Position numbers and translations under genes: made by a program
Shown: piece after piece, positions 52,037 through 60,893 of the stretch
Layout of the letters: every line of letters starts with the position of its first letter
Position numbering within the stretch: position 1 is the first letter of the stretch
The notes under the pieces: model-generated
What the model was told of the DNA's origin: nothing
Databases searched by the model: none
The model's input: the letters and a program-made list of their open reading frames with translations, nothing else
Assembly (NCBI GenBank): GCA_024236155.1
Contig: JACKLA010000001.1
Span: 310,001-374,000 of the forward strand
DNA from: Sphingomonadaceae bacterium
Lineage (GTDB): Bacteria; Pseudomonadota; Alphaproteobacteria; Sphingomonadales; Sphingomonadaceae
Direction: 5' to 3'
Length of the DNA stretch: 64,000 nt

Positions 52037-52314
52037 GCGCCGTCGCCCAATGGAGGTTCGCGATAGAACTCGACCTTCATCTTCATCGGCCCCGTCAGTT
52101 CGACATGATGGACGGCTTGCGGCGCGATAACAGCGGGGTTTTGCGGCGTGACGTGAACCGTACGGGCGGGCTCATGAAAGACGAGGTCGACCGATCCTTC
52201 CAGCACGACCAGCAAGCCCCAGACGCCGTCCTTCGTGTTATGGGCGTTACGAATTGCGTCGGGCAGGGACTGCTCATCGAAACCCGGCGTAGCCTTGTAT
52301 GGTTGCGCTGGCAT
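52033..52314 (-). CDS. DUF1971 (YeaR/TehB-like) protein
   Basis: 93 residues from ATG 52314. ATPGFDEQSLPDAIRNAHNT, GVWGLLVVLEG and PAVIAPQAVHHVEL are the cupin-like DUF1971 pattern. E. coli YeaR of this family is NO- and nitrate-induced. ATG 52314 overlaps the stop of the small upstream gene as TGATG, so translation is coupled. Confidence 0.88.
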   Translation of the reverse strand: MPAQPYKATPGFDEQSLPDAIRNAHNTKDGVWGLLVVLEGSVDLVFHEPARTVHVTPQNPAVIAPQAVHHVELTGPMKMKVEFYREPPLGDGA

Positions 52315-52451
52315 CACGCGATTTCCTGCTTTCCTGGAGCAGGAATGAACAAGGAATGGTTCACGTTTTCAGTGACTTTCCGCGCAACAGGGCGCGCAAG
52401 CAAAGCGGGTATTGCACCTTCGAGACCTGCCGTTGCCGGAAGCGTCGCCAT
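52314..52451 (-). CDS. 45-residue leader gene of the nor operon
   Basis: A 45-codon frame starts at ATG 52451 and its TGA overlaps the DUF1971 start (TGATG). The peptide begins MATLPATAGLEGAIPALLA and has a basic middle (ARPVARKV); no family is recognised. The tight coupling and its place 16 bp after the palindrome at 52467-52483 argue that it is translated. It may be a regulatory leader or a small structural protein. Confidence 0.5.
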   Translation of the reverse strand: MATLPATAGLEGAIPALLARPVARKVTENVNHSLFIPAPGKQEIA

Positions 52452-52466
52452 GACCGACTCCAAATA

Positions 52467-52483
52467 ATGTATTTCTAATACAT
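52467..52483. promoter_or_regulatory. Palindrome between nor operon and nsrR-like gene
   Basis: ATGTATT-TCT-AATACAT is a perfect 7-bp dyad with a 3-bp centre in the divergent promoter region. Rrf2-type NO sensors bind AT-rich palindromes of this kind. The adjacent NsrR-like protein probably represses both directions from here. Confidence 0.65.
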
Positions 52484-52551
52484 ATATTAAGAGTTTGCTC
52501 GGCTGGCAAGCAGCATTATCTTGATATGATCACGATCAGGAAACCTGTGCC

Positions 52552-52977
52552 ATGCGGCTGACCCGCTACACCGATTATGCCTTCCGCGTGCTGTTCCATG
52601 TGGCAGTAAACGATGGGCGTGCGGTGCCGATTGCGGAGATCGCCCGCACTTTCAATATCTCCCAGAACCACCTCGTAAAGGTCGTTCATGACCTGGTGAA
52701 AGCCGGATACCTAGAGAGTATCCGTGGACGCAGCGGGGGGGTGCTGCTGGCACGGCCAGCCACCCAGATCGGTCTTGGCGAGGTGGTCCGACACACCGAG
52801 CCGGATATGCGTCTGCTCGATTGCGTCGGTTGCCTCATAGCGCCTGCCTGCCACCTTCCTCGCCCGATGCAGGAAGCGATCAATGCCTTTGTTGCGGTGC
52901 TCGACAGTTATACCCTGGCAGACATCGTGAATGAGAGCGATGGCCTGGATCGGTTTCTTGCCAGACCAAAGGAATAG
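52552..52977 (+). CDS. NsrR-like Rrf2 regulator 1
   Basis: 141 residues. The Rrf2 winged helix (MRLTRYTDYAFRVLFHVAV, then IRGRSGGVLLARP) is followed by the cluster-binding segment DCVGCLIAPACHLPRPM with three Cys. Fe-S-containing Rrf2 proteins of the NsrR type lose DNA binding when NO attacks the cluster. It faces the NO reductase operon across the palindrome at 52467-52483. Confidence 0.88.
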   Translation: MRLTRYTDYAFRVLFHVAVNDGRAVPIAEIARTFNISQNHLVKVVHDLVKAGYLESIRGRSGGVLLARPATQIGLGEVVRHTEPDMRLLDCVGCLIAPACHLPRPMQEAINAFVAVLDSYTLADIVNESDGLDRFLARPKE

Positions 52978-53076
52978 CGCCCGAACGGATACCAAGAGCG
53001 AGACCTGTCTTCAGCCTGGCCACTCTGCTCTCGGCCAATCTCTACCAAGCGCCCAACCTCTGATTGATCCGTATGC

Positions 53077-53763
53077 TCATCGGACAGTGGGGGTGTGAAC
53101 GGCTTCGGGCGTAACAACCATGTCCATCGGGATATCGTGAATATGGCGACGGAAAGCAGGCAGCAGCTGAAAGGGATAACCTACCCCGATCCGCCTCGGC
53201 ATTTGCGGCAAGGCGGCCAGCGTCCGGTCGAAGAATCCGCCACCATAACCAAGCCGGAAACAATGTCGATCGAAGCCTACGACCGGCGCAATCACGATAT
53301 CCGGCACCACGTCGGCACCTTCTGCAGGATAGGGGATGTTCCAAACCCCTCTTGCCAGCTTGTCGCCTGATTTCCATTCGCGAAACGCCAGCGGCTGGTG
53401 TTTGGCAACTACCACAGGCAGAGCAGTACGAGCCCCCTTTGCCGCGAAACCCTTCAGCAAGGGCTTCAGGTCCGGCTCGTTGCGAAATGGCCAATAGGCG
53501 CTGACAACCAGTCCCTCTACATCGCCGACACATGTTTCAATTCGCGCCGCGATCCTTGCGTCCATCGTCGCGCGTCGTGACGTTTCGAGTTCGAGACGCT
53601 TGCCGATCAAGCGCTCGCGCTCCACTTTGCGCCATGCGCGCATTGCCGATGTCAGTTCACCAGCCATTTCGGCGGGCTCCGCAGCGAAATCCGCGCCCAG
53701 TTCGTGCAACATGCACGGCGAGGATGCGAATTGCGGAGTATCGTCGTCGTCTTGGTCCGTCAT
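53077..53763 (-). CDS. 5-formyltetrahydrofolate cyclo-ligase family protein
   Basis: 228 residues from ATG 53763. The MTHFS pattern is clear: RRATMDARIAARI in the middle, YWPFRNEPDLKPLL, then GFDRHCFRLGYGGGFFDRTL for nucleotide binding. The enzyme converts 5-formyl-THF to 5,10-methenyl-THF using ATP. The first 40 residues are an acidic extension not usual in the family. Why a folate enzyme accompanies NO genes is unclear. Confidence 0.88.
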   Translation of the reverse strand: MTDQDDDDTPQFASSPCMLHELGADFAAEPAEMAGELTSAMRAWRKVERERLIGKRLELETSRRATMDARIAARIETCVGDVEGLVVSAYWPFRNEPDLKPLLKGFAAKGARTALPVVVAKHQPLAFREWKSGDKLARGVWNIPYPAEGADVVPDIVIAPVVGFDRHCFRLGYGGGFFDRTLAALPQMPRRIGVGYPFQLLPAFRRHIHDIPMDMVVTPEAVHTPTVR

Positions 53764-53880
53764 ACGCTTTGCCAGTGATCCAGAACCGTTAGCCGGACGC
53801 AAGCATAGCCGGAGTTGGCGGAGAGTACGAATTTCGAACTTTACCCCGTCGGCTCGCAAATCAGAGTGATACCGATTGAT

Positions 53881-54339
53881 TCATGCCGGATTGCCCGCCA
53901 GCACAATGATCAGCGAAGCCACCATGCCAAAAAAGGCGATCGCCATCGGGACAACAAGAATTTGGCCGTAAACTGCCTTTCGATCCATCGGTCCGAAATG
54001 CGTCATCAGGAGACCATTGCGATCAAGCGGGGATGCGCCCTTGCTGGGGTTCTGCGCCACGACAGTGCGCGCCACGGCAAAGAATATCACCACATAGACA
54101 ATGGAGACGGAAATCGAGAGTATGGCCTTACCACTCGAACCCAGCGCTGCGAGCATACTGGCGAGAAAAAGCGCATAGCAGGAGATCATTCCCAGCCAGA
54201 TTCTGCCGGGCAGCTCGAAACCGCGAGCTTCGGGCTGGGCAACCTCATGCTCTTGCGGCACAACTTCAATCTCGGACAGCAGACTTGAAGCGACTTCGAC
54301 AGTTGTGAATTCACTGCGATCCTGGGGATTCTCAAACAT
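53881..54339 (-). CDS. Membrane protein coupled to truncated haemoglobin
   Basis: 152 residues from ATG 54339, overlapping the haemoglobin gene end by 8 nt. The N-terminal 45 residues are acidic and cytoplasmic. Four hydrophobic segments follow (GMISCYALFLASMLAALG, LSISVSIVYVVIFFAVA and two near the end). No family is assigned. The coupling suggests it works with the haemoglobin in NO handling. Confidence 0.7.
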   Translation of the reverse strand: MFENPQDRSEFTTVEVASSLLSEIEVVPQEHEVAQPEARGFELPGRIWLGMISCYALFLASMLAALGSSGKAILSISVSIVYVVIFFAVARTVVAQNPSKGASPLDRNGLLMTHFGPMDRKAVYGQILVVPMAIAFFGMVASLIIVLAGNPA

Positions 54340-54817
54340 GGGGCAGGTTCCTTCCCTGGTTGGCTCCACCAACGCCTTCGCGATTGATGGCGATTCCGGT
54401 AAGCAGGCTTTCGGCAATCATGCGGGCGCGCCCGCCAACCAGGCTGGCCGCCTGCGGACTGGCGTCCATGGCGCGCAAATTGGCGTAGAACAGCTCCAGC
54501 CATTGGCTAAAATGCGCCTCCTGCAAACCGGGGATAGCGATGTGCTTGACCATGGGATTGCCGGAGAATTCGCCGCTGTTGTGCAGTACTGAGCGCCAGA
54601 ATTGCTTCATCCGCTCAAGATGGGTCGGCCAGTCAGCCACCCGCTCTGCAAAGATCGGGCCGAGCAGTTCGTCCGCACGGATGCTGGCATAAAATCGCTC
54701 CACCATGTCCGAGATGAAGCGCGCATCGATACCGATTTCTTCAGCAGTGGCGCGCTTGGCCTGCCGCGCCTTCAAAGCGTGGTCGCGGGCACTGCCAGCT
54801 GCAACGGATGGGGACAT
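54332..54817 (-). CDS. Group III truncated haemoglobin
   Basis: 161 residues. FISDMVERFYASIRADELLG, then DWPTHLERMKQFWRSVLHNSG and the proximal-His region EAHFSQWLELF, follow the group III (trHbP) pattern. Such haemoglobins bind O2 or NO and often accompany NO detoxification genes. The gene faces the second Rrf2 gene across a palindrome at 54836-54850. The first 25 residues are a non-conserved extension. Confidence 0.9.
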   Translation of the reverse strand: MSPSVAAGSARDHALKARQAKRATAEEIGIDARFISDMVERFYASIRADELLGPIFAERVADWPTHLERMKQFWRSVLHNSGEFSGNPMVKHIAIPGLQEAHFSQWLELFYANLRAMDASPQAASLVGGRARMIAESLLTGIAINREGVGGANQGRNLPHV

Positions 54818-54835
54818 TGTGACGACTCATATAGT

Positions 54836-54850
54836 GGTATTTTCGATACC
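54836..54850. promoter_or_regulatory. Palindrome upstream of truncated haemoglobin gene
   Basis: GGTAT-TTTCG-ATACC is a perfect 5-bp dyad 19 bp before the haemoglobin start and 48 bp before the divergent Rrf2 gene. It differs from the palindrome at 52467, so the two regulators may have separate specificities. Confidence 0.5.
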
Positions 54851-54897
54851 TATTTAACCCGCTTGAAGGTAAAATCAATATTCAATATACCTGATTT

Positions 54898-55332
54898 ATG
54901 CAGCTCAGCCTGAAAACAGATTATGCCCTGCGCGTGCTGATGGCCCTGGCATCGACGGAAGAGGTTCTCTCGGTCGACTGGATGGCGGAGCATTACGGCA
55001 TTTCCCGCAATCACCTGGCCAAGGTGGCACAGCAGCTGAACGCCAGCGGGCTGGTGAAGACGATACGCGGGCGCAGCGGCGGAATGCAGTTGGCCCGCGA
55101 TCCGGCGAATATCAATGTCGGCTCTGTCGTTCGGGAGTTCGAGCGCCTCGACGGGTTCGTCGCCTGCATGAGTGGCGGAACCGCTTGCACGATAGACGGT
55201 GTTTGCGGCCTGAAGCCAGCTTTGGGCGGTGCGCTGGAAGCCTTCCTGTCGCACCTTGATCGCTTTTCTCTCGCCGATATCACTCGCAAGCCGAGCAGTA
55301 TCAGGGAACGGTTGCTAGCTCAGACCCGCTGA
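54898..55332 (+). CDS. NsrR-like Rrf2 regulator 2
   Basis: 144 residues. The Rrf2 winged helix (MQLSLKTDYALRVLMAL, IRGRSGGMQLARDP) is followed by ACMSGGTACTIDGVCGLKPA, three Cys spaced as in NsrR/IscR proteins. It faces the truncated haemoglobin operon and probably controls it. It is a clear paralogue of the first Rrf2 protein of this island but differs in cysteine spacing (6 and 5 residues between Cys, against 2 and 5). Confidence 0.88.
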   Translation: MQLSLKTDYALRVLMALASTEEVLSVDWMAEHYGISRNHLAKVAQQLNASGLVKTIRGRSGGMQLARDPANINVGSVVREFERLDGFVACMSGGTACTIDGVCGLKPALGGALEAFLSHLDRFSLADITRKPSSIRERLLAQTR

Positions 55333-55342
55333 CAATTGTGAA

Positions 55343-56056
55343 CTAATTGGCCTTTTCCGACATCTTGCGCTTTGCCGCCTTCCGCTCGACCGCGCGGAAC
55401 ACCGCATCCAGATCGTCGATATCAATATCCAAAACTTCGTCCCAATCACTGAGCACTTCCTCAATATCCGAACGGCGGTAGGTTCCCGGATGGGGGAAAG
55501 GCATGGTCCGCCGCGGCACTGGATACTGAACATGGGGCCAACGATGCCCAGTGAAGTTGTTGTATAGCCAACCTACCAGCACGAGAATCAAGACGTTCGC
55601 CGCGATTGGTAACATATAGTTGAAATCCCAAGCCTCCGCACCCGTCGCACCCAGCGAACACAGTAGTGCACAAGCACCGCCTGGCGGATGCAGACATCGC
55701 GCAATCGTCATCACAGCAATTGCAGTGCAAACACCGGCTGCGGCGCTGAAGACCGGATTCCCAAGGAGCATTCCTGCTGCCAGCCCAACCATCGCGGAAA
55801 GCAGGTCTCCACCGATTACCGGCCACGGCTGGGCAAGTGGGCTAGCGGGTATCGCAAAAACCAGGACCGCCGATGCTCCTAGCGGTGCGATGAGGACCGG
55901 ATAAAGACCTTGCGGCGTACCGAAGAACAACACGCCAACCCAGCCCGAGAGTGCAATCCCGATTCCTGCGCCAACTGCACCCCGCAACCAGCCCAAGTGG
56001 CCGGTCACCCGCTGGGTCTCGAGTCTCGCGGTGTGCTTCAGGATTGTCTTGAGCAT
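55343..56056 (-). CDS. HPP-family membrane protein
   Basis: 237 residues with four to five hydrophobic segments and the HPP motif in CLHPPGGACALL (about residues 122-133). HPP proteins are implicated in nitrite transport in chloroplasts and cyanobacteria. The C-terminal tail (HPGTYRRSDIEEVLSDWDEV) is where longer relatives carry CBS domains; none is present here. It is convergent with Rrf2 gene 2. Confidence 0.88.
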   Translation of the reverse strand: MLKTILKHTARLETQRVTGHLGWLRGAVGAGIGIALSGWVGVLFFGTPQGLYPVLIAPLGASAVLVFAIPASPLAQPWPVIGGDLLSAMVGLAAGMLLGNPVFSAAAGVCTAIAVMTIARCLHPPGGACALLCSLGATGAEAWDFNYMLPIAANVLILVLVGWLYNNFTGHRWPHVQYPVPRRTMPFPHPGTYRRSDIEEVLSDWDEVLDIDIDDLDAVFRAVERKAAKRKMSEKAN

Positions 56057-56271
56057 CAGAGTCCCCTCGGGTTGCAGTGCTGGGCTCTAACGCGCATGCG
56101 AATGACACAACGCGAATAAGGGGCGGACAAGTGTAAGAGCCTTAAATTGCGGTAGCTGTTGCGGAAACGACGAATGGGTCCGAATCTCCAGTTATCGGAT
56201 TGCAGGACCGACATGCGCAAGCAACGTAAATATCAAGCGACTTCCACGGGCTTCCCTCGATTTGCTTAAAC

Positions 56272-56508
56272 CTACCGCTCCGCCTCGAACGCCCGCTTCC
56301 CCTTGCGACGGAACAGCACCAGTGCCTGCGCACCTTCGGCACCGCGCAGCTTGGCGGCAACCGTGAGGAATGCGCCGTAAAGCGCGGCGCGATCATCGTC
56401 GGTCAGTTCGACCAGATCGGCCTTCGCTACCAAGCCGCCCAACTCGATCAGTTGCCGGGTGCGCTCGCGTCGCTTGATTTGCCATTCGCGCATGTCGGTT
56501 CGTGCCAT
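56272..56508 (-). CDS. traD: Ti-type conjugal transfer protein TraD (small)
   Basis: 78 residues from ATG 56508: MREWQIKRRERTRQLIELGG, then a helical domain ending VLFRRKGKRAF. This is the small TraD of Ti-type transfer regions, unrelated to the coupling protein at 38805-40625. Together with TraC it assists relaxosome formation. It follows traC by 7 bp. Confidence 0.8.
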   Translation of the reverse strand: MARTDMREWQIKRRERTRQLIELGGLVAKADLVELTDDDRAALYGAFLTVAAKLRGAEGAQALVLFRRKGKRAFEAER

Positions 56509-56515
56509 TGCTGCC

Positions 56516-56821
56516 TCAAGCCGATGCCGCGCCGCCGTCGAGCGGGAGAGTGCCTTCCGACTGTTTGCTAGGTCCGCTCGCAGTGTCGCATGACTCACCC
56601 TGAAAGAAGGCCGCGCCGCGCTTGCGCCAGCCCTCCCCGGTCGCCTTGTCGTTGTTGGCCGCCGCATCGAGCAGCGCGCCCGCCAGCACATCGGCATCGA
56701 GCGTGTCGGCTCCGGTTGCCGTGACCAGCGCGCCGAGGTCGCGCACGCGGCGTTCCTTCAACTGCTTTGCCTTGTCGGCCAGGGCCTTCAGTTCCGAATC
56801 AAAATCGCGGGGTTTGCGCAT
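56516..56821 (-). CDS. traC: Ti-type conjugal transfer protein TraC
   Basis: 101 residues from ATG 56821: MRKPRDFDSELKALADKAKQ, then LKERRVRDLGALVTATGADT and a helical region. This matches TraC of Ti-plasmid transfer regions, an accessory relaxosome protein. The divergent relaxase gene starts 173 bp away, with the nic-like site between them, exactly as on Ti plasmids. Confidence 0.85.
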   Translation of the reverse strand: MRKPRDFDSELKALADKAKQLKERRVRDLGALVTATGADTLDADVLAGALLDAAANNDKATGEGWRKRGAAFFQGESCDTASGPSKQSEGTLPLDGGAASA

Positions 56822-56936
56822 GGGATATCTCCATCGTTGGTGTGATGGAGCCATGATAATCTCTGAGCTTTCCCAAAGCAGTAAGGTCGCCGGGACAGTG
56901 TGATACCGCCTAGTCCCGATCAGGATTTTATCATGA

Positions 56937-56965
56937 GAGGGCGCGCTTATACGTCGTGCCGACGT
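56937..56965 (-). other. oriT: Predicted oriT of island 2 with RSF1010-like nic site
   Basis: The minus strand reads an inverted repeat ACGTCG-GCA-CGACGT (56965-56951), one base, then TAAGCGCGCCCTC (56949-56937). RSF1010 has TAAGTGCGCCCTC after a similar hairpin, so 12 of 13 bases agree. MobQ relaxases, the class of the adjacent TraA, nick within this sequence. Confidence 0.8.
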
Positions 56966-56994
56966 GCCGTTTGCGGTGTAACTGGATTGCCGAC

Positions 56995-59880
56995 ATGGCA
57001 ATCTTTCACTTCAGCGCAAAGGTCATCGGAAGGTCGAGCGGACGTAGTGCCGTTGCGGCGGCGGCCTATCGTGCAGGCGAACGGTTGCACGATGAACGCA
57101 TCGACAGAACCCATGATTTCACCAACAAGGCAGGCGTTCTTCATTCCGAAGTGATGCTGCCCAAAAGCGCGCCCGAAGCCTTCGCGGACCGGGCCACTTT
57201 GTGGAACGCGGTCGAGGCCGCCGAGAAGCGCAAGGATGCGCAGCTTGCCCGCGAGGTCGAGTTTGCCCTGCCACGCGAGCTGACGAAGAAGGACAACATC
57301 AGGCTGGCGCGCGAGTTCGTGAAGGCCGAGTTCGTCGAGAAGGGCATGATCGCCGACCTCAATGTCCATTGGGACATTGGCGAGGCCGGCAAGGCGAAGC
57401 CCCACGCCCATGTCATGCTGACGATGCGGGAGATCACGAAAGACGGCTTTGGCGCAAAGGTTCGCGACTGGAACAAGACCGCGCTGATCGAGCGATGGCG
57501 CGAGCGCTGGGCCGATCATGTGAACCGTGTGCTGGCGGAACGCGACATCGACGCGCGGATCGATCACCGCAGCCTGGAAGCGCAAGGCATTGCGCTTGAA
57601 CCGCAGGACAAGATTGGTCCTGCTGCCTCGCGCATCGGTGGACGCGGGCTGGAAGCTGAGCGGATCGAGGAACACCGTGCAATTGCCCAGCGCAATGGCG
57701 AGCGGATCATAGCCAATCCCGCGCTGGCACTGGATGCGATCACGCACCAGCAGGCCACGTTCACCAGGCGCGATCTCGCCGCATTTGTTCACCGGCATAG
57801 CGACGGCAAAGAGCAGTTCGACGCGGCCTTCAATGCCGTGCGCGCATCGCCCGATTTGATCTCCTTGGGTAAGGACGGACGCGGGCAGGACCGGTTCACT
57901 TCACGCGCGATGATCGAGACCGAACAGCGGCTGCATCGTGCGGCTGACATCATGGCGCAGCGCACACAATATGGCGTCGAAGTTGTGCTTCGAAATGCCG
58001 CATTCGCCAGCGCGGCGAAGCGCGGCCTGGTCCTCTCAGGCGAACAAAAATCCGCCTTCGAGCACGTCACCAACAACGAGGGCCTTGCGGTCGTGGTCGG
58101 CTATGCCGGGACCGGCAAGAGCGCCATGCTGGGCGTAGCGCGCGAGGCTTGGGAAAGCGCGGGCTACACCGTGCGTGGCGCAGCCCTGTCAGGCATTGCC
58201 GCCGAAGGCCTGGAAAACGGCTCCGGCATCGCATCGCGCACCATCGCCAGCCTTGAGCACCAATGGGGCAAGGGGCGCGAACAGCTCACTGGCAAAGATG
58301 TGCTCGTCATCGACGAAGCGGGCATGGTCGGCACGCGCCAGATGGAGCGCGTGCTCACCCATGCCGCCAAGGCCGGAGCGAAACTTGTCCTGGTCGGCGA
58401 CCAGCAGCAGCTTCAGGCAATCGAGGCAGGCGCGGCGTTTCGGGCAATCCACGAACGCCACGGCGGCGTCGAGATCAGCGAGGTTCGCCGCCAGCTTTCC
58501 GCATGGCAGCAGGATGCGACCAGGCACCTCGCCACGGGCCGAACGGGCGAAGCTATCCGGACCTATCAAGAACAAGGCATGGTCCATGCCGCCGACACCC
58601 GCAAGGTCGCACGGGCAGAACTGATCGAGCGCTGGAATCAGGAGCGGCAAGCCAGCCCCGGCGACAGCCGGATTATCCTGACGCACACCAATGACGAGGT
58701 GCGCGCGCTGAACAGCATGGCGCGGGACAAGATGCGCGACGCTGGCGCACTGGGTGCGGATGTCACCTTCAGTTCAACACGCGGCGAGCGGCAATTTGCA
58801 TCGGGCGACCGCATCATCTTCCTGCGCAACGAGCGCGGACTCGGGGTAAAGAACGGGACACTTGGCACGGTTGCGAAAGCCAGCGCACAGAAGATGGCTG
58901 TCCGCACCGATGATGGCCGCGAGGTTGCGTTCGACACGAAAGACTATGCCCATATCGATCATGGCTATGCGGCCACGATCCACAAGGCGCAGGGCATGAC
59001 GGTGGACCGCGCCCATGTGCTCGCCACACCGGGTATGGACAGCCATTCCGCCTATGTCGCCATGTCGCGCCATCGCGACGGGCTGGCGCTCCATTATGCC
59101 CGTGATGACTTCGCCGACCGGTCCAAACTTGTCCGCACCCTGAGCCGTGAGCGCGGGAAGGAAATGGCGGCAGACTACAAGCCAGAGCAGGCCTTCGCCG
59201 AACTGCGCGGCATCAGCTTCCGCGAGCGGATCGTGGAGATGGTTCGGCAGGTGCCGGAGAAGGCCAAGTCGATCTTCGGAAACTTCCGTCCGCAGGCCCG
59301 CCAGCTTGAGTCGCTTCCAGCGCAGACGAACACGCAGAACGAACAGCGCCGGGCCGTCGAACGCTACGCCCGTGCGCTCGGCGATATCGGCACGATGCAG
59401 GCCCAGGGCTTGCCCGTGCTCCCGCACCAGAAGGACGCGCTGGAAAAGGCAGGAAAGGCGCTCGACGCGATCTGGGCCCATGCCGCCACTGATCTAGCCA
59501 AAGCGCTGGAACGGCGTCCTGAGTTGATTGCAGAGGCCGCTGGCGGGCGCAGCCAGGAAACCATGCGCGCCATGCAGAACGAAGCCGCTGTGCGCACCGA
59601 CCCCGCGATGCGATCCGAGCGCTTTGTCAGCGACTGGCAGGGGTTGAGCGCGGCCCGCAAGCAGCTTGAGCAGCAAGGCGACCGTGCGGGCGCTGCCCGC
59701 GCCTCGGCCAAGCTGACCGAGCTGGCGAAGGGGCTTGAACGCGACCCGCAAGTCGAAGGCTTGCTGCGAGGCAAGACCCGCGAACTCGGCATCGATCCGA
59801 AGCCCGAACGCAGCATCGCCAATGAACTTACCGCAACCCTTTCTCGCGAGCGCACCCGCGCTTTCGACATGGGCATTTAG
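56995..59880 (+). CDS. traA: MobQ-family relaxase-helicase TraA
   Basis: 961 residues from ATG 56995. The relaxase domain opens MAIFHFSAKVIGRSSGRSAV and has PHAHVMLTMREI (three-His type motif, about 140). The helicase half has Walker A GYAGTGKS (about 368) and VLVIDEAGMVG. C-terminal residues 770-960 are helical. It should nick the oriT 46 bp upstream and unwind the strand. It is the only large transfer gene of island 2; no coupling protein accompanies it. Confidence 0.95.
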   Translation: MAIFHFSAKVIGRSSGRSAVAAAAYRAGERLHDERIDRTHDFTNKAGVLHSEVMLPKSAPEAFADRATLWNAVEAAEKRKDAQLAREVEFALPRELTKKDNIRLAREFVKAEFVEKGMIADLNVHWDIGEAGKAKPHAHVMLTMREITKDGFGAKVRDWNKTALIERWRERWADHVNRVLAERDIDARIDHRSLEAQGIALEPQDKIGPAASRIGGRGLEAERIEEHRAIAQRNGERIIANPALALDAITHQQATFTRRDLAAFVHRHSDGKEQFDAAFNAVRASPDLISLGKDGRGQDRFTSRAMIETEQRLHRAADIMAQRTQYGVEVVLRNAAFASAAKRGLVLSGEQKSAFEHVTNNEGLAVVVGYAGTGKSAMLGVAREAWESAGYTVRGAALSGIAAEGLENGSGIASRTIASLEHQWGKGREQLTGKDVLVIDEAGMVGTRQMERVLTHAAKAGAKLVLVGDQQQLQAIEAGAAFRAIHERHGGVEISEVRRQLSAWQQDATRHLATGRTGEAIRTYQEQGMVHAADTRKVARAELIERWNQERQASPGDSRIILTHTNDEVRALNSMARDKMRDAGALGADVTFSSTRGERQFASGDRIIFLRNERGLGVKNGTLGTVAKASAQKMAVRTDDGREVAFDTKDYAHIDHGYAATIHKAQGMTVDRAHVLATPGMDSHSAYVAMSRHRDGLALHYARDDFADRSKLVRTLSRERGKEMAADYKPEQAFAELRGISFRERIVEMVRQVPEKAKSIFGNFRPQARQLESLPAQTNTQNEQRRAVERYARALGDIGTMQAQGLPVLPHQKDALEKAGKALDAIWAHAATDLAKALERRPELIAEAAGGRSQETMRAMQNEAAVRTDPAMRSERFVSDWQGLSAARKQLEQQGDRAGAARASAKLTELAKGLERDPQVEGLLRGKTRELGIDPKPERSIANELTATLSRERTRAFDMGI

Positions 59881-59890
59881 GAGAAACGAC

Positions 59891-60664
59891 ATGGAAGACG
59901 ACCACATCGAAGAAGTGCAACTGAACCTCGAAGTCGAGGAACCGCCAGCGCCGACACCAAAGCCAGATGCTGTGACAGAAACCGATCCGGCAACGGAAGC
60001 CTTCGTCCGTCTCGAAGGCGAAATGGCAATGGTGCGCCATACGGTCCAGAACATGGCCAGGGAACGCGCCGACATCGTGATCCCGGATTACACCGCCACG
60101 CTCAGCCAGATGGCCGATCAGCTGGCACAGGTCTCCAAGACGTTGAGCACGATCGGCAACAAGCCTGCCATCGAAATGACGCCGGAAGACATTGCCGTCC
60201 AGATCAAGCGTGCCTCACTCGACATGCTGCGGGACAGCAGCGACCTGTTCCGGCAGGGCCGCAAGGATCTGGACAATGCAACCGGACGGCTCGCTGCAAT
60301 TATCGGGCGTGTCCGAGCCGAGGACGAACAGAAGCGCCAGACCTGGCGCTCTGCAGGTATGGGGTTGGCTGCTGGTATCCTGCTGTGGTCTATCCTCCCT
60401 GGCACCATCGCCCGCGCCATGCCCGAATCTTGGCATTGGCCAGAATGGATGGCGGAAAGAACTCTCGGGGAATCGTCGCGGTGGAACGCGGGGAGCAGGA
60501 TGATGCAGAGTGCCGATCCTCTCGCGTGGCAAGTACTTGTTGCGGCGGCGGACATGCAGCGCGATAACCGGGACAAAATTGAAGATTGTAGGAAACGTGC
60601 GAATTCGAGCGGGAAGAACGTATCCTGCACACTCCAGATTCGGGCGCAAAATGGAGACGACTAG
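59891..60664 (+). CDS. DUF6118-like protein downstream of traA
   Basis: 257 residues from ATG 59891, 10 bp after the traA stop. The N-terminus is acidic, a coiled-coil-like region (about 35-155) follows, and a transmembrane helix lies near residues 155-175 (GMGLAAGILLWSILPG). The C-terminal part probably faces the periplasm. DUF6118 proteins usually follow traA on sphingomonad mobile DNA. The role in transfer is unknown. Confidence 0.8.
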   Translation: MEDDHIEEVQLNLEVEEPPAPTPKPDAVTETDPATEAFVRLEGEMAMVRHTVQNMARERADIVIPDYTATLSQMADQLAQVSKTLSTIGNKPAIEMTPEDIAVQIKRASLDMLRDSSDLFRQGRKDLDNATGRLAAIIGRVRAEDEQKRQTWRSAGMGLAAGILLWSILPGTIARAMPESWHWPEWMAERTLGESSRWNAGSRMMQSADPLAWQVLVAAADMQRDNRDKIEDCRKRANSSGKNVSCTLQIRAQNGDD

Positions 60665-60816
60665 CGCGCCGGAAATTGCCTTCACGCACCAGAAAGCGTC
60701 CCGGAAAGCCCCAGAATGCGCTGGAAAAGCCCGCACATTGTGTGGGGTCAATCGTAGGAACGCTTTCTACAACTCTTCCGAAATTTGTTTCAAAACAACA
60801 CGCTAAGGCAGTTGAC

Positions 60817-60893
<77 letters not shown>

